DNA of 64,000 nt from the NCBI GenBank assembly GCA_964510955.1, contig CAZEDW010000017.1:1-64000 (forward strand). The letters are read 5' to 3'. The notes below the pieces were generated by a model. That model did not search any database. It was not told where the DNA came from and worked only from the letters and a program-made list of their open reading frames with translations. This DNA comes from JAFLCM01 sp964510955 (GTDB lineage: Bacteria > Planctomycetota > Phycisphaerae > Phycisphaerales > UBA1924). Below, in pieces: positions 54,041 to 64,000 of this stretch (within the stretch, counting starts at the first letter, position 1; the number at the start of each line of letters is the position of its first letter). The position numbers and the translations under genes are program-made.

Positions 54041-55338
54041 TTCTTGCCCCCCTGCAGGCCCTCGATCATCGCCACCAGCGGCAGGAACATGGCAACCACG
54101 ATCGTCCCGACGATGCCGCCCAGCACGATGACCAGCATCGGCTCCAGCAGCGACACCAGCGAGCCCACCGCGACGTCCACTTCCTCGTCGTAGTTGTCGG
54201 CGATCTTCAGCAGCATCGTGTCCAGGTCGCCGGTCTCCTCGCCCACGTCGATCATGTTCACCACCAGCGCGTCGCACGTCTTGCTCTGGCGCAGCGGCTC
54301 GGCGAACGTCTCGCCCTCGCGGATCGAGTCGTGCACCTTCTGCAGCGCCTTCTCATAGACGTAGTTGCCGCTGGTCTCCTTGGTGATGGTGACCGCCTCG
54401 AGGATGGGAACGCCGGCGGCGACCAGCGTGCCCAGCGTCCGGGTGAACCGCGCGATCGAGTTCTTGCGGATCAGCGTGCCCAGCACCGGGATGTACAGCG
54501 AGATCGTGTCCGTGACCGCCCGCCCGGGGCGCGTCTTCCGGATCAGCTTGTAGCCCACATACACCGCCGGCAGGCCGAAGATGACGTACACGAACCCCGG
54601 CATCAGCATCGCGCCCTTGGTCGGGTAGTTTCCCACCATCCACGACGAGGTGTTGATGAGCAGCACCGTCAGGCCCGGCAGCTTCACGCCGAAGTCCTTG
54701 AAGATCTCGGTAAACTTCGGGATGATGAACACCATGATGCCCGTCACGATCAGCACCGCGATGGCGATGACCGCGATCGGGTAGATCATCGCGCCGATGA
54801 CCTTGCGCTTGAGCTTCTGCGCCTTCTCCATGAACTCGCTGAGGCGCTGCAGGATCACGTCAAGCACGCCGCCGATCTCGCCCGCCGCCACCATCTTGGT
54901 GTACAACGAGTCGAACGCCCGCGGGAACTTCGCCATCGACTCCGACAGCGACGAGCCGCCCTCGACCTCCTCCACCACCCCCTGCAGGATGCCCTTCAGA
55001 AGGCCCGGCTTCTGCTGGTTCTCCAGGATCTGCAGCGACCGCAGCAGCGGCAGGCCCGCGTCCTGGAGCGTCGACAACTGGCGCGTGAACGTGGTCAGGT
55101 GCTTCACCTTCACCCGCCCGAACGGCAGCCCGCCCCCGGGCTTCTTCTTCTTCTTCGGCGCCACCGCGCCCGCGTCCTTGTCCGCGGCCCCCTTCTTCAC
55201 CTTCTGCTCGCGCACGTCGGTCGGGAACAGCCCCTGCAGCTTGATCCGCTGGCGCGCCTCCTCGCTGGTGGCGGCCTCGACCACCCCCTTCTGAGGCTTG
55301 CCCGACTTGTCAATCGCTTCGTACTTGAAGGTCGGCAT
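54037..55338 (-). CDS. gspF: Type II secretion/type IV pilus inner-membrane platform protein
   Basis: A 433-residue GspF/PilC family protein. The N-terminus MPTFKYEAIDKSGKPQKGVV is standard. A Lys-rich linker (~55-70) precedes two homologous GspF domains, with LSTLQDAGLPLLRSLQIL and LGTLVAAGVPILEAVTIT in each, and three hydrophobic helices (~180-210, ~225-250, ~405-430). It connects the cytoplasmic ATPase to the pseudopilus. The gene overlaps the first GspG-like gene and follows gspE by 70 bases. Confidence 0.95.
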   Translation of the reverse strand: MPTFKYEAIDKSGKPQKGVVEAATSEEARQRIKLQGLFPTDVREQKVKKGAADKDAGAVAPKKKKKPGGGLPFGRVKVKHLTTFTRQLSTLQDAGLPLLRSLQILENQQKPGLLKGILQGVVEEVEGGSSLSESMAKFPRAFDSLYTKMVAAGEIGGVLDVILQRLSEFMEKAQKLKRKVIGAMIYPIAVIAIAVLIVTGIMVFIIPKFTEIFKDFGVKLPGLTVLLINTSSWMVGNYPTKGAMLMPGFVYVIFGLPAVYVGYKLIRKTRPGRAVTDTISLYIPVLGTLIRKNSIARFTRTLGTLVAAGVPILEAVTITKETSGNYVYEKALQKVHDSIREGETFAEPLRQSKTCDALVVNMIDVGEETGDLDTMLLKIADNYDEEVDVAVGSLVSLLEPMLVIVLGGIVGTIVVAMFLPLVAMIEGLQGGKK

Positions 55339-55408
55339 GGCTGTCTCTCACCGCAAGTTCCCGAATCTCACTCCGCCGCTGGTCCCCGGTCCCTGGTACC
55401 CGGTCCCT
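55339..55408. repeat. Short GGTCCC-rich repeat tract between gspE and gspF
   Basis: The plus strand reads GGTCCCCGGTCCCTGGTACC then CGGTCCCTC: four near-copies of GGTCCC or GGTACCC in about 30 bases. No gene or ribosome-binding site is seen apart from its position before gspF. Such GTCCC-type tracts are common between planctomycete genes. Confidence 0.5.
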
Positions 55409-57157
<1,749 letters not shown>

Positions 57158-57409
57158 CGATCACCGTCAGGGCTGGAGGTGGGAACGGACGAGGCGATCC
57201 GGCGCAACGTCTGGAAACATCATACGGGCACCGGGCTGAGGTGCTGATCGCCGGCTCGGGGAGGCGAGGTTCCATTCGTCGCTCGAATCCCGCCTGATCC
57301 CGTAAGTGCTGCAGAATCAATAGTTTCTGTGATGCGACATTGGACAAAAGACGCGATCAGTCACGTCCGTCGTCCAATAACGCCGCGTCCGGATAAGCAC
57401 CCGGCTCGC

Positions 57410-58534
57410 TCACGCGCCCTTCGTGTCCACGTCTTCGGCATCCAGCTCGGCCCGGCCGATCTGCCGCCCAAGCTTGTGCACGCGATCCGTCAGGTCACCC
57501 GGGTTCTTCGCCTTATCCACCATCTCCTCCGCGGAGATCATGCCCTTCATGTACAGCGACCACAGGTGCTCGTCCAGGAGCTGCATGCCGAACCGCTTGC
57601 CCGTTTGAATCGCCGAATCGATCCGGAAGCTCTTGTTGTCGCGGATCAGGTTGGCGATGGCCGGCGTGACCACCAGGAACTCGTACCCGGCCACCATCCC
57701 CTTGACGTCCACGCGCGCCAGGAGCACCTGGCTCAGCACGCAGATCAGCGATGTGGACAACTGAACCCGGATCTGGTTCTGCTGTGTGACCGGGAAGGCG
57801 TCCACCACGCGGTCGATGGTCTTGGCTGCCCCGGTGGTGTGCAGGGTGGCGAACACCAAGTGGCCCGTCTCGGCGGCCCGGATGGCCGACTCGATCGTCT
57901 CCAGGTCGCGCATTTCGCCCACCAGGATCACGTCGGGGTCCTGACGCAGGCATCGGCGCAGCGACTCGGAGAACGTCGGCACGTCGTTTCCCACCTCGCG
58001 CTGGTTCACGATGGATTTCTTGTGGTAGTGGTAGTACTCGATGGGGTCTTCCATCGTGACGATGTGACGCTCGAAGTTGGTGTTGATGTAGTCCAGCATC
58101 GTCGCCAGCGACGTCGTCTTGCCCGACCCGGTCGGCCCCGTCACCAGGAACAGCCCGCGGGGCCTGCGGATCAGCTCCCGGCACATCTCCGGCAGGCCGA
58201 TCTGCTCGAATGTCAGCAGCTTGCTCGGGATCAATCGGCACACGATCGCCAGGTCGCCGCGCTGTCGGAACACCGAAACGCGGAACCGGGCCTCCGTGCC
58301 GTAGGCAAAGCCGAAGTCGGTGGTGCCCACCTCCTGCAGTTCCTGCTGGTTCCGCTCGGGGGTGATGGCCTTCATCAGGGTCACCATGTCGTCAGGGTCG
58401 AGAACCTTGGTGTCCAGGTTCTTCAGCCCGCCGTGCAGTCGGAGCGTCGGCTTGCGCCCCACCGTCAGGTGAAGGTCCGAGGCCTTCAGCTTGATGACGG
58501 TGTCGAGCAGGCGGTCGATTTGCATCGTGGACAT
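57410..58534 (-). CDS. pilT: Twitching-type retraction ATPase
   Basis: A 374-residue PilT. Walker A GPTGSGKTTSLATML lies near 133-147; Walker B is VILVGEMRDLET; the His box is TGHLVFATLHT. AIANLIRDNKSFRIDSAIQT is the PilT C-terminal signature that drives pilus disassembly. It is the first gene of the operon, 252 bases before gspE. A retraction ATPase next to type II secretion-style genes is unusual, because classical type II systems lack one. The gap 57158-57409 holds an ATTGGAC/GTCCAAT inverted repeat but no gene. Confidence 0.94.
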   Translation of the reverse strand: MSTMQIDRLLDTVIKLKASDLHLTVGRKPTLRLHGGLKNLDTKVLDPDDMVTLMKAITPERNQQELQEVGTTDFGFAYGTEARFRVSVFRQRGDLAIVCRLIPSKLLTFEQIGLPEMCRELIRRPRGLFLVTGPTGSGKTTSLATMLDYINTNFERHIVTMEDPIEYYHYHKKSIVNQREVGNDVPTFSESLRRCLRQDPDVILVGEMRDLETIESAIRAAETGHLVFATLHTTGAAKTIDRVVDAFPVTQQNQIRVQLSTSLICVLSQVLLARVDVKGMVAGYEFLVVTPAIANLIRDNKSFRIDSAIQTGKRFGMQLLDEHLWSLYMKGMISAEEMVDKAKNPGDLTDRVHKLGRQIGRAELDAEDVDTKGA

Positions 58535-58828
58535 GAGGGGCTCCGATCCGGGGGGCTCCGAGAATCACCGAAAACCGAGACTTCCCGGCACCCTGATCCG
58601 CGCGGTCGGTTTGAAGCGGGGAAGGTGACGGGGAGAGGATTGTAGGGATTCAACCACAAGCGCCCCACCCTGACAAACTGGGCAAACTCAGGTCACCCCC
58701 TGAACCAAATCCGGTCATCAGCGCCAAGTTCGCGACTTTTGCGGCGAACGCCGACGCACCCCGAGTAGCATCGCCTCCGATTGCTCCGATTCTCTGCAAC
58801 GTTCCCCTCCAGGCCCCAGGAGTTCCCC

Positions 58829-59878
58829 ATGCCGATGCGTACCCGCCAATCGCTGCCCACCCTCGCGCTGCTCGCGGCGTTGGCCGCCCCTGCCTCCGCC
58901 CAGCTCATCGTCGGCACCACCTCCTCGGTCGCCGGCAACGTCTCCGCCTTCTACCTCGACCTCAACACCAGCCAGCTCACCAACCTCTGGGTGACAGCCT
59001 CCAACAAAAAGGTCAACGGCCTCGCCGCCGACCCGTTCACGGGCCGTCTCTACTGCAACGACGCCGCCCGCCTGAACTTCTGGAACTACGGCTCCATCGG
59101 CACCGTCCCCACCTTCATCGCGGGCATGTACCGCACCAGCGACAACATCACCTTCACCCCCACCGGCGTTGACGGCCTCGCGTTCGCCCACGGCCGCCTC
59201 TACGGCGTCACCAGCTTCGGAAGCACCATCTACAAGCGCGGCATCTACGAAGTCGCCACCGTCTCCGACGGCATGGCCACTCCCCACTGCGTCATGACCC
59301 CCCTGTGGCTCGACCCCACCGGAATCGGCACCGTCAGCGGCACCTTCGCCACCGGCGGCCTCGAGTTCAATACGGCCAACAACCTGTTCTACATGACCAA
59401 CTCCGCCGACACCACCGGTTCCGGCGGCAACTACACGCCCGGCGTGTACACCTGCGACGCCTTCGGCGCCGGCACCCTCACCAAGCTCACCGATTTCCCC
59501 GTCGGCCACACCCGCATCGACGGCCTCGCCATCGGCCAGGGCAAGCTCTGGATGACCGAGCAGGACCCCACCACCAGCGCCATCAACATCTTCCCCTACG
59601 ACCTCGCCACCAACACCTACGGCACCATGCTCACCATCCCGCTCCCCGACGGCACCAACCGCGCCAGCGGCGCCGCCTGGGCCCCCGGCGCGCTCCACAC
59701 CTTCTGCCTCGCCGACCTCAACTACGACGGCACCCACAACACCGCCGACCTCCTGATCCTCCTCGGCGGCTTCGGCTCACAGACCGACCCCGGCACCAAC
59801 GGCGACATCAACGGCGACGGCAGCGTCACCACCGCGGACCTGCTGCTGCTGCTGGGTGTGTTCGGAAACGGATGCTGA
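58829..59878 (+). CDS. Exported protein with C-terminal dockerin-like domain
   Basis: A 349-residue protein from ATG 58829, with AGGAG 6 bases upstream. A signal peptide (SLPTLALLAALAAPASAQ) is followed by ~250 residues of strand-rich sequence that look like a propeller (FYLDLNTSQLTNLWV, LAADPFTGRLYC, VDGLAFAHGRLYGV, IDGLAIGQGKLWM). The last ~60 residues hold two dockerin-type loops (DLNYDGTHNTADLLILLGGF and DINGDGSVTTADLLLLLGVF) and end in GC. This domain matches the one at 32070. Start sites diverge from pilT across 294 bases. Confidence 0.85.
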   Translation: MPMRTRQSLPTLALLAALAAPASAQLIVGTTSSVAGNVSAFYLDLNTSQLTNLWVTASNKKVNGLAADPFTGRLYCNDAARLNFWNYGSIGTVPTFIAGMYRTSDNITFTPTGVDGLAFAHGRLYGVTSFGSTIYKRGIYEVATVSDGMATPHCVMTPLWLDPTGIGTVSGTFATGGLEFNTANNLFYMTNSADTTGSGGNYTPGVYTCDAFGAGTLTKLTDFPVGHTRIDGLAIGQGKLWMTEQDPTTSAINIFPYDLATNTYGTMLTIPLPDGTNRASGAAWAPGALHTFCLADLNYDGTHNTADLLILLGGFGSQTDPGTNGDINGDGSVTTADLLLLLGVFGNGC

Positions 59879-59966
59879 GCGCCACGGCACCGAGACGCGC
59901 CGTGCAGCTCTGATGCCGTGCACTCCACAACCGGTCCCGTCCAGGATTCACCGTTCCGGAACTCGC

Positions 59967-62090
59967 TCACTCCGACCGCTTTTCCTTGAGGCGCGCAAAC
60001 TCCGCCTCGATCGCCGCAAGCCGAGCCCGAAGTTCATCGATCTCGTGCCGCTTGCTCTCGTTGTCGGCCTTGAGTTCCTGGATCGCCCCGATCGCGACCA
60101 CCGCCAACTGGTTGTAGTCGAGGGTGAGCATCTGCGCCGCCTCGTCGCCGATCACGAGCGTGGGCAGCACCGCTCGCGCCTCTTGCGCGATGAGCCCCAA
60201 TCCCTCGGACCCATCGTTCTTCCACCGGAAGTTCACGGGGTTCAGCTTGAGGGCGGCATCGAGCAGGCCTCCGGCGCTCGTGACGTCGGTCTTCAGCCGC
60301 GCATCGCTAACGGCGGTCCAAACGCCGTTGCTGGCGAGGCGGGCGAAGTTGGGGTTCACGAGGTTCGATGTGTTGGTGACCTCGAAGAAGCCGGTGTCGG
60401 CGAGGCGGAGGCCGCCCCTGAAGTTCGGCACGGCGAAGTTTGTGAAGCGCATCTGCCAACCGCCGCCGACCCCGGCGGCAGCGACCTCAAGCCGCGAACT
60501 GGGCGACGCGGTGCCGATGCCGACGAATCCACTTCCGGCGATGCGCATCACTTCGCGGGAGCCGGCGGTATTGCACTCCCAGGTGTCGAAGCGGAGGTCG
60601 CCGGAGTTGCCGCAGCCGTTGGTGCCCGGTTCGACGACGGCGCGCATCCCCGCGAAGTTGCCCGTGCCGGCGCCCTGGTACCCGAAACTCACCTTGAGGC
60701 CGCGGTTGGCGGCGTCGAAGAGGTCCGTGTTGATGGTGCTGTTGCCGACGACGGCACCCTGGACGAGATCGAGAGTGAGTCGCGGGTACTGGCTGATGCC
60801 GACGTTGCCGCCGGGGCGCAGCACGAGGTTCTCGGGGTTCACGCCGTTCTCGCTGAAGAACAGCCCGGGAACGTCGGGGCCGAAGGAGTTCAGGTTCAGG
60901 TTCCACTGTTGAGCCCCCGCGCCGTCGTGCCATGACTGGAGCGCGGTGCCGCCCGAGGCGGCGACGGAGAGCGGCGCGGCCGGAGTGGTCAGGCCGATGC
61001 CCACCAGGCCGCCGTCGAATGTGATCCCACCCGGAGCGGCGCTCCAGGGCGAGAGCGAGATGTTCGCGGGGACACCGGTGATGCCGGTCCAGGGCACGCT
61101 GGCGGCGGAGGCGGCGCTCGTGGCGAACGTGGCGGTCGTCGCCGTCGCAGCGGAGATGGCGGTCGGTGCCGAGGTGATGCGTTGGCGAGGCGAGAGCACG
61201 TTGAACGCGCCGCCGCCAGCGGGCGTGCGGACCTCGATCTCGAGCCAGCGGTCGGCGCCGGGATCAAACGTTGAAGCGGCAGCGGGGATGCGCACGTTGA
61301 ACAAGCCCTGCGTGAACGCCACGCCGGGGATCGCGAAGGGGCTCGCGACAACGTTTCCGCCGATCGCGGCGTCATAGATCGTGGCCCGGATGTCGCCGGT
61401 GCCGGTGTACGGTGCGCCGGCGTTGGTGAGGCGTCCCTGGTAGGTGAAGCCGGCGTTGGAGCCGTTGGCACGCAGCGCGAAGTACCCGAGGCTCGCGGGC
61501 CACCCTTGAGCGGGGATCGCCGCGGGATCAACCTGCACCGGGTGCGCGGCGAAGTACGCACGACCCGGCGGAATCGGGATGGTGTTGTCGGAGAGGATGG
61601 GGAACTGGTCGCCCGGGGTTGGCACGCTGACGCCCACATAGAAATCGCCGGAGACCGGCACCGGCGTGGGCAGTTGGTAAACCACGAAACCGCCGGTGTT
61701 CGGGCTCTGGACATTGACGTTGACCGAGGCGAGCAGTACCCGGTCGGCCGGGTTCCCGTCGTTGTTGGGGTCCTGCATGATGTGGATGCGCGCGGGTGTC
61801 GCGTCGGGGAGAATGCCCCAGGCGATGGACACCGAAGTGATCGAGTCCGCCCCGCCCGCGGCGGTGAAGCGGTGCATCCAGAACGTCTCGCCAACGCCGA
61901 TGCCCCAGGCGCTCGACCAGGTCCCGTTGTCGTACTGGTAGGTGCTGGGCGCGGTTCGCTCGCCGCCCGTTTCTCCCAACGGAGCCCGCTCCAGCTCGGG
62001 CGCTGGGATTGGACCGCCGGACTGCGCGAGCACCGAAGCACAAAGGCAAGCAAACGCGACAACTGGGGCGGCGATTCGCGTGGTACGCAT
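59967..62090 (-). CDS. Large exported protein with C-terminal S74 chaperone domain
   Basis: A 707-residue protein from ATG 62090; the frame continues upstream but a signal peptide begins here (RIAAPVVAFACLCASVLAQ). The first ~170 residues form a jelly-roll-like domain (YQYDNGTWSS, FWMHRFTAAGG). The middle holds repeated beta-modules including a tail-fibre-like FTYQGRLTNAGAPYTGTGDI region. Residues ~594-707 are a peptidase S74 intramolecular chaperone domain: SDARLKTDVTSAGGLLDAAL, FRWKNDGSEGLGLIAQEA, then a coiled coil to the end. In phage tailspikes S74 releases itself after trimer folding. In bacteria it occurs in large surface fibres. Confidence 0.82.
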   Translation of the reverse strand: MRTTRIAAPVVAFACLCASVLAQSGGPIPAPELERAPLGETGGERTAPSTYQYDNGTWSSAWGIGVGETFWMHRFTAAGGADSITSVSIAWGILPDATPARIHIMQDPNNDGNPADRVLLASVNVNVQSPNTGGFVVYQLPTPVPVSGDFYVGVSVPTPGDQFPILSDNTIPIPPGRAYFAAHPVQVDPAAIPAQGWPASLGYFALRANGSNAGFTYQGRLTNAGAPYTGTGDIRATIYDAAIGGNVVASPFAIPGVAFTQGLFNVRIPAAASTFDPGADRWLEIEVRTPAGGGAFNVLSPRQRITSAPTAISAATATTATFATSAASAASVPWTGITGVPANISLSPWSAAPGGITFDGGLVGIGLTTPAAPLSVAASGGTALQSWHDGAGAQQWNLNLNSFGPDVPGLFFSENGVNPENLVLRPGGNVGISQYPRLTLDLVQGAVVGNSTINTDLFDAANRGLKVSFGYQGAGTGNFAGMRAVVEPGTNGCGNSGDLRFDTWECNTAGSREVMRIAGSGFVGIGTASPSSRLEVAAAGVGGGWQMRFTNFAVPNFRGGLRLADTGFFEVTNTSNLVNPNFARLASNGVWTAVSDARLKTDVTSAGGLLDAALKLNPVNFRWKNDGSEGLGLIAQEARAVLPTLVIGDEAAQMLTLDYNQLAVVAIGAIQELKADNESKRHEIDELRARLAAIEAEFARLKEKRSE

Positions 62091-62766
62091 GTCGGAGTGG
62101 TCCTGGGGATGAGTCGATGTCGCCGCGAGACCGCGGCCTCGCGTTTCACAGTAGTTGATCGGGCGGCGAATGAGAAGGGCAAAGCACAGGATGCCGGTCC
62201 AGGCCAAGAACCCAAGGCCATTGTTCCCGGACGTTGAGGTCTCACACGAGCATGTCCGTGATGGGAACATCCGCGCCGCACGCTGCCAGAGACCATCGTG
62301 CCAAGACGGGCATCGACCGCTCCCGTGCGCACAGAATGGTCGTCGGCATCCCCCTGAGCAGAACTTCGTGAGACATCTGAAACTCAAGTCCCCCCAACCC
62401 CTTGCGATTCTCCGCCCCCCGCGCATTGACCACATCCGTGCGCCGAAACCTGTCCCGGGCCAGAAGGGATAGAGAGGTCACACGCGCCCAAGCACGAGAA
62501 CAGCCCGCGGCCCACCAAGCCGCGAGCCCCTCGCGTCCAAGCGCACGAACCTCTCTCCCGCAAGGCCCCGACTCGCGAGCGGCGGCCACGCGGGCGCTCC
62601 CTGTTTCGTCGGCGGGGGAAACCCCGCCAGAGCAAGCGTGGCCAACGACGCGCAACGCTCACCCACCACAGGCGGTCAAGCCCAAAAGGGCCCACGCCGC
62701 CTCACCCGTCGACGGGCTTACGAACAATCGACAACTCCTTCCTCAGCACATCGAAAACATCGCCGC
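62091..62766. other. Intergenic region without supported gene
   Basis: About 680 bases upstream of the S74 protein. Short ORFs occur on both strands but lack any recognisable domain or codon pattern. A possible minus-strand promoter (TTCTCA 62176-62171, 17 bases, TACTGT 62153-62148) could drive the S74 gene. Confidence 0.4.
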
Positions 62767-62873
62767 CACCCTCCCCAATCCCAACTCCCCAATCCCCAAC
62801 CCCAAATCCAACATCCCACTTCCCACATCCCGCACCCCACATCTTCCTCCCTCCCCAGTGCCTTCCCCACCCC
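62767..62873 (-). repeat. G-run tract with G-quadruplex potential after uppS
   Basis: On the minus strand, which is the uppS mRNA strand, at least ten runs of three to four G are separated by one to four bases over about 107 bases, e.g. TTGGGGATTGGGGAGTTGGG. It starts immediately after the uppS stop. Short unit-like blocks (TTGGGG, ATGTGGG) recur, so it is a degenerate microsatellite. Confidence 0.7.
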
Positions 62874-63638
62874 TCACGCCTCCTCCAACCCCCCAAACCT
62901 CCGCTTCCTCCCCGCATACGCCCGCACCGCCTCGCGCAGGCGCTCGTTCGTGAAGTCCGGCCACAGCGTGTCCGTCACGAACAGCTCCGCGTAGCTGATC
63001 TGCCACAGCAGGTAGTTACTCACGCGCATCTCGCCCGCCGTTCGCACCAAGAGATCCGGGTCCGGCAGCCCCGCTGTGTAGAGCCGGCTGTGGATCGTCC
63101 GCTCGTCGATCGCGTCCGGCGACAGGCGCCCGGCCTGCACGTCGCGCGCGATCGACCGCACCGCGTCGGTGATCTCCGCACGGCTGCCATAGTTCACCGC
63201 CAGGCACAGCGTCGTCCCCGTGCAGTTCTTCGTCGCCTCCACCGTGCGGTCCAAGGCATCGAGCGCAAACCCCGGCAGCCCCTCGCGACGCCCGATCTGC
63301 ACGAACCGGCAGTTGGTGTCCACAAGGTGCTTGCGCTCCTGGTCCATGTACGCCAGGTACAGGTCCATCAGGAAGTTCACTTCCTCCGCCGGCCTCTTCC
63401 AGTTCTCCAGGCTGAACGAGTACAGAGTCAGCACCTCGACCCCTAGGCGCCGGCACTCTTCAAGGGATGTCCGGATCAGCCGCGCCCCCGCCTTGTGCCC
63501 CGCCATCCGCGCCAAGCCGCGCTGCTTGGCCCAGCGCCCGTTGCCGTCCATGATGATCGCGATATGCCGCGGGATCCGCGTGGGCGCGATGTCGGGCAGA
63601 TACCGAGTCGGGTCGGCGAGGTGGTACAGCTCCCTCAT
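62874..63638 (-). CDS. uppS: Isoprenyl transferase (undecaprenyl diphosphate synthase)
   Basis: A 254-residue cis-prenyltransferase from ATG 63638; GTG 63644 or 63647 are alternatives, and the longer frame to 63914 runs through noncoding sequence. HIAIIMDGNGRWAKQRGL holds the catalytic Asp31, GHKAGARLIRTSLEECRRLG and TLYSFSLENWKRP follow, and DLLVRTAGEMRVSNYLLWQI with ELFVTDTLWPDF forms the C-terminal signature. It makes the C55 lipid carrier for envelope polymers. Genes that often follow it, such as cdsA, are absent; a G-rich tract follows instead. Confidence 0.95.
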   Translation of the reverse strand: MRELYHLADPTRYLPDIAPTRIPRHIAIIMDGNGRWAKQRGLARMAGHKAGARLIRTSLEECRRLGVEVLTLYSFSLENWKRPAEEVNFLMDLYLAYMDQERKHLVDTNCRFVQIGRREGLPGFALDALDRTVEATKNCTGTTLCLAVNYGSRAEITDAVRSIARDVQAGRLSPDAIDERTIHSRLYTAGLPDPDLLVRTAGEMRVSNYLLWQISYAELFVTDTLWPDFTNERLREAVRAYAGRKRRFGGLEEA

Positions 63639-63784
63639 GCGCACCACCGCCGCCCGGTGCGCAGGGTCCGCGTACCGCGACAGCGGCGTCAGCTCGGACT
63701 CGTTTTCGACCGGGTCAGGGCACGGCGGCGTGGCGGGGGGATTGGATGGATCGGGATGCAAGCGTTTCGCAGCAGCTCTGGTGG

Positions 63785-63808
63785 CATGCCCAAGTCCGCT
63801 TGGGCATG
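63785..63808. repeat. Perfect palindromic hairpin (REP-like)
   Basis: CATGCCCAAG (63785-63794) pairs perfectly with CTTGGGCATG (63799-63808) around a TCCG tetraloop. It lies between the divergent uppS and the right-edge gene. Palindromes with a CCCAAG stem are the kind of element that recurs in planctomycete genomes, but only one copy is visible here. Confidence 0.5.
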
Positions 63809-63892
63809 TCCCCTCTTTCACGTCGAACCCCGCGCTCGGGTTCGGCGAATCCTGTTGACAAGCAGCGTACCCTTGTCGGTTCCCCGCCGCCC

Positions 63893-64000
63893 ATGCCCGC
63901 CGATCCCGTGCCAACCCCCCCGCCCCCCCGCGCCGCCGACCTCAGCCCTCTGGGAATGACCCACGAGTGCTTCTCGACCGAGGCCGCGCGCCTCGGCCTC
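63893..64000 (+). CDS. Start of a protein gene, cut by window edge
   Basis: Thirty-six codons are open from ATG 63893. The first ~15 residues are Pro-rich (VPTPPPPRAAD), followed by SPLGMTHECFSTEAARLGL, which resembles the N-terminal helix of radical-SAM rRNA methyltransferases such as RlmN, but this is too little to decide. TTGACA at 63855-63860 is a perfect -35 match, though no clear -10 box follows. A start at the internal ATG (MTHECFS) is possible. Confidence 0.4.
   Translation, partial: MPADPVPTPPPPRAADLSPLGMTHECFSTEAARLGL

Noticed and set aside
62242..62953. Small ORFs between the S74 gene and uppS
   Set aside because: Low-complexity, overlap on both strands, no ribosome-binding site or domain.

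Overview
The window reads as a piece of chromosome from a GC-rich planctomycete-type bacterium, most likely of the class Phycisphaerae. This is inferred from four things: secreted proteins ending in dockerin-like EF-hand pairs or in a P-x-P-G-x-G / hydrophobic / Arg-Arg-Arg tail, several oversized prepilin-like proteins, frequent GTG and TTG starts, and weak use of Shine-Dalgarno (SD) sites. The coding content is mostly housekeeping, plus one large secretion/pilus operon.

Layout. 1-3640 is a small, visibly less GC-rich accessory segment: a partial membrane/GAF-like gene, an IS1-type transposase, and a two-gene unit of an unknown protein plus an XRE-ImmA/IrrE regulator-protease with a leaderless-type promoter. 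A small Lys/Ala-rich protein gene follows. tRNA-Lys(TTT) at 3786 borders it. 3924-9630 holds a SNF2 helicase with a SWIM-finger partner and a DegT-type aminotransferase. 10817-12781 is rpsB-tsf with its own promoter and terminator. 14864-22065 is nuoJKLMN, the membrane-arm half of complex I. 22118-23484 is pgsA-pgpA for phosphatidylglycerol synthesis. 23508-26349 holds a DUF1801 protein, a small channel-like protein and an orphan PilB/GspE ATPase. 26541-41634 is a mixed set: coaB, a secreted esterase, a methyltransferase, a lipoprotein coupled to a rhodanese, tdk, a peroxiredoxin, mutY, a histidine kinase, glyA, a tandem pair of zinc-ribbon membrane proteins and several exported proteins.

41709-58534 is one long minus-strand operon, pilT-gspE-gspF-G-G'-H-I-J-K. 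It keeps the order of a classical type II secretion operon, with start/stop overlaps at four successive junctions (F/G, G/G', G'/H, H/I). Its pseudopilins are two to five times the usual size, ending in a GspK-like protein of about 1,700 residues. This is the most distinctive system in the window. The exported dockerin, P-x-P-G-x-G-tail and S74-chaperone proteins nearby could be its cargo or surface partners, but nothing in the sequence proves that.

58829-64000 holds a dockerin protein, a large secreted protein with a C-terminal S74 chaperone domain, a G-quadruplex-prone tract, uppS, and the start of a gene that runs off the right edge.
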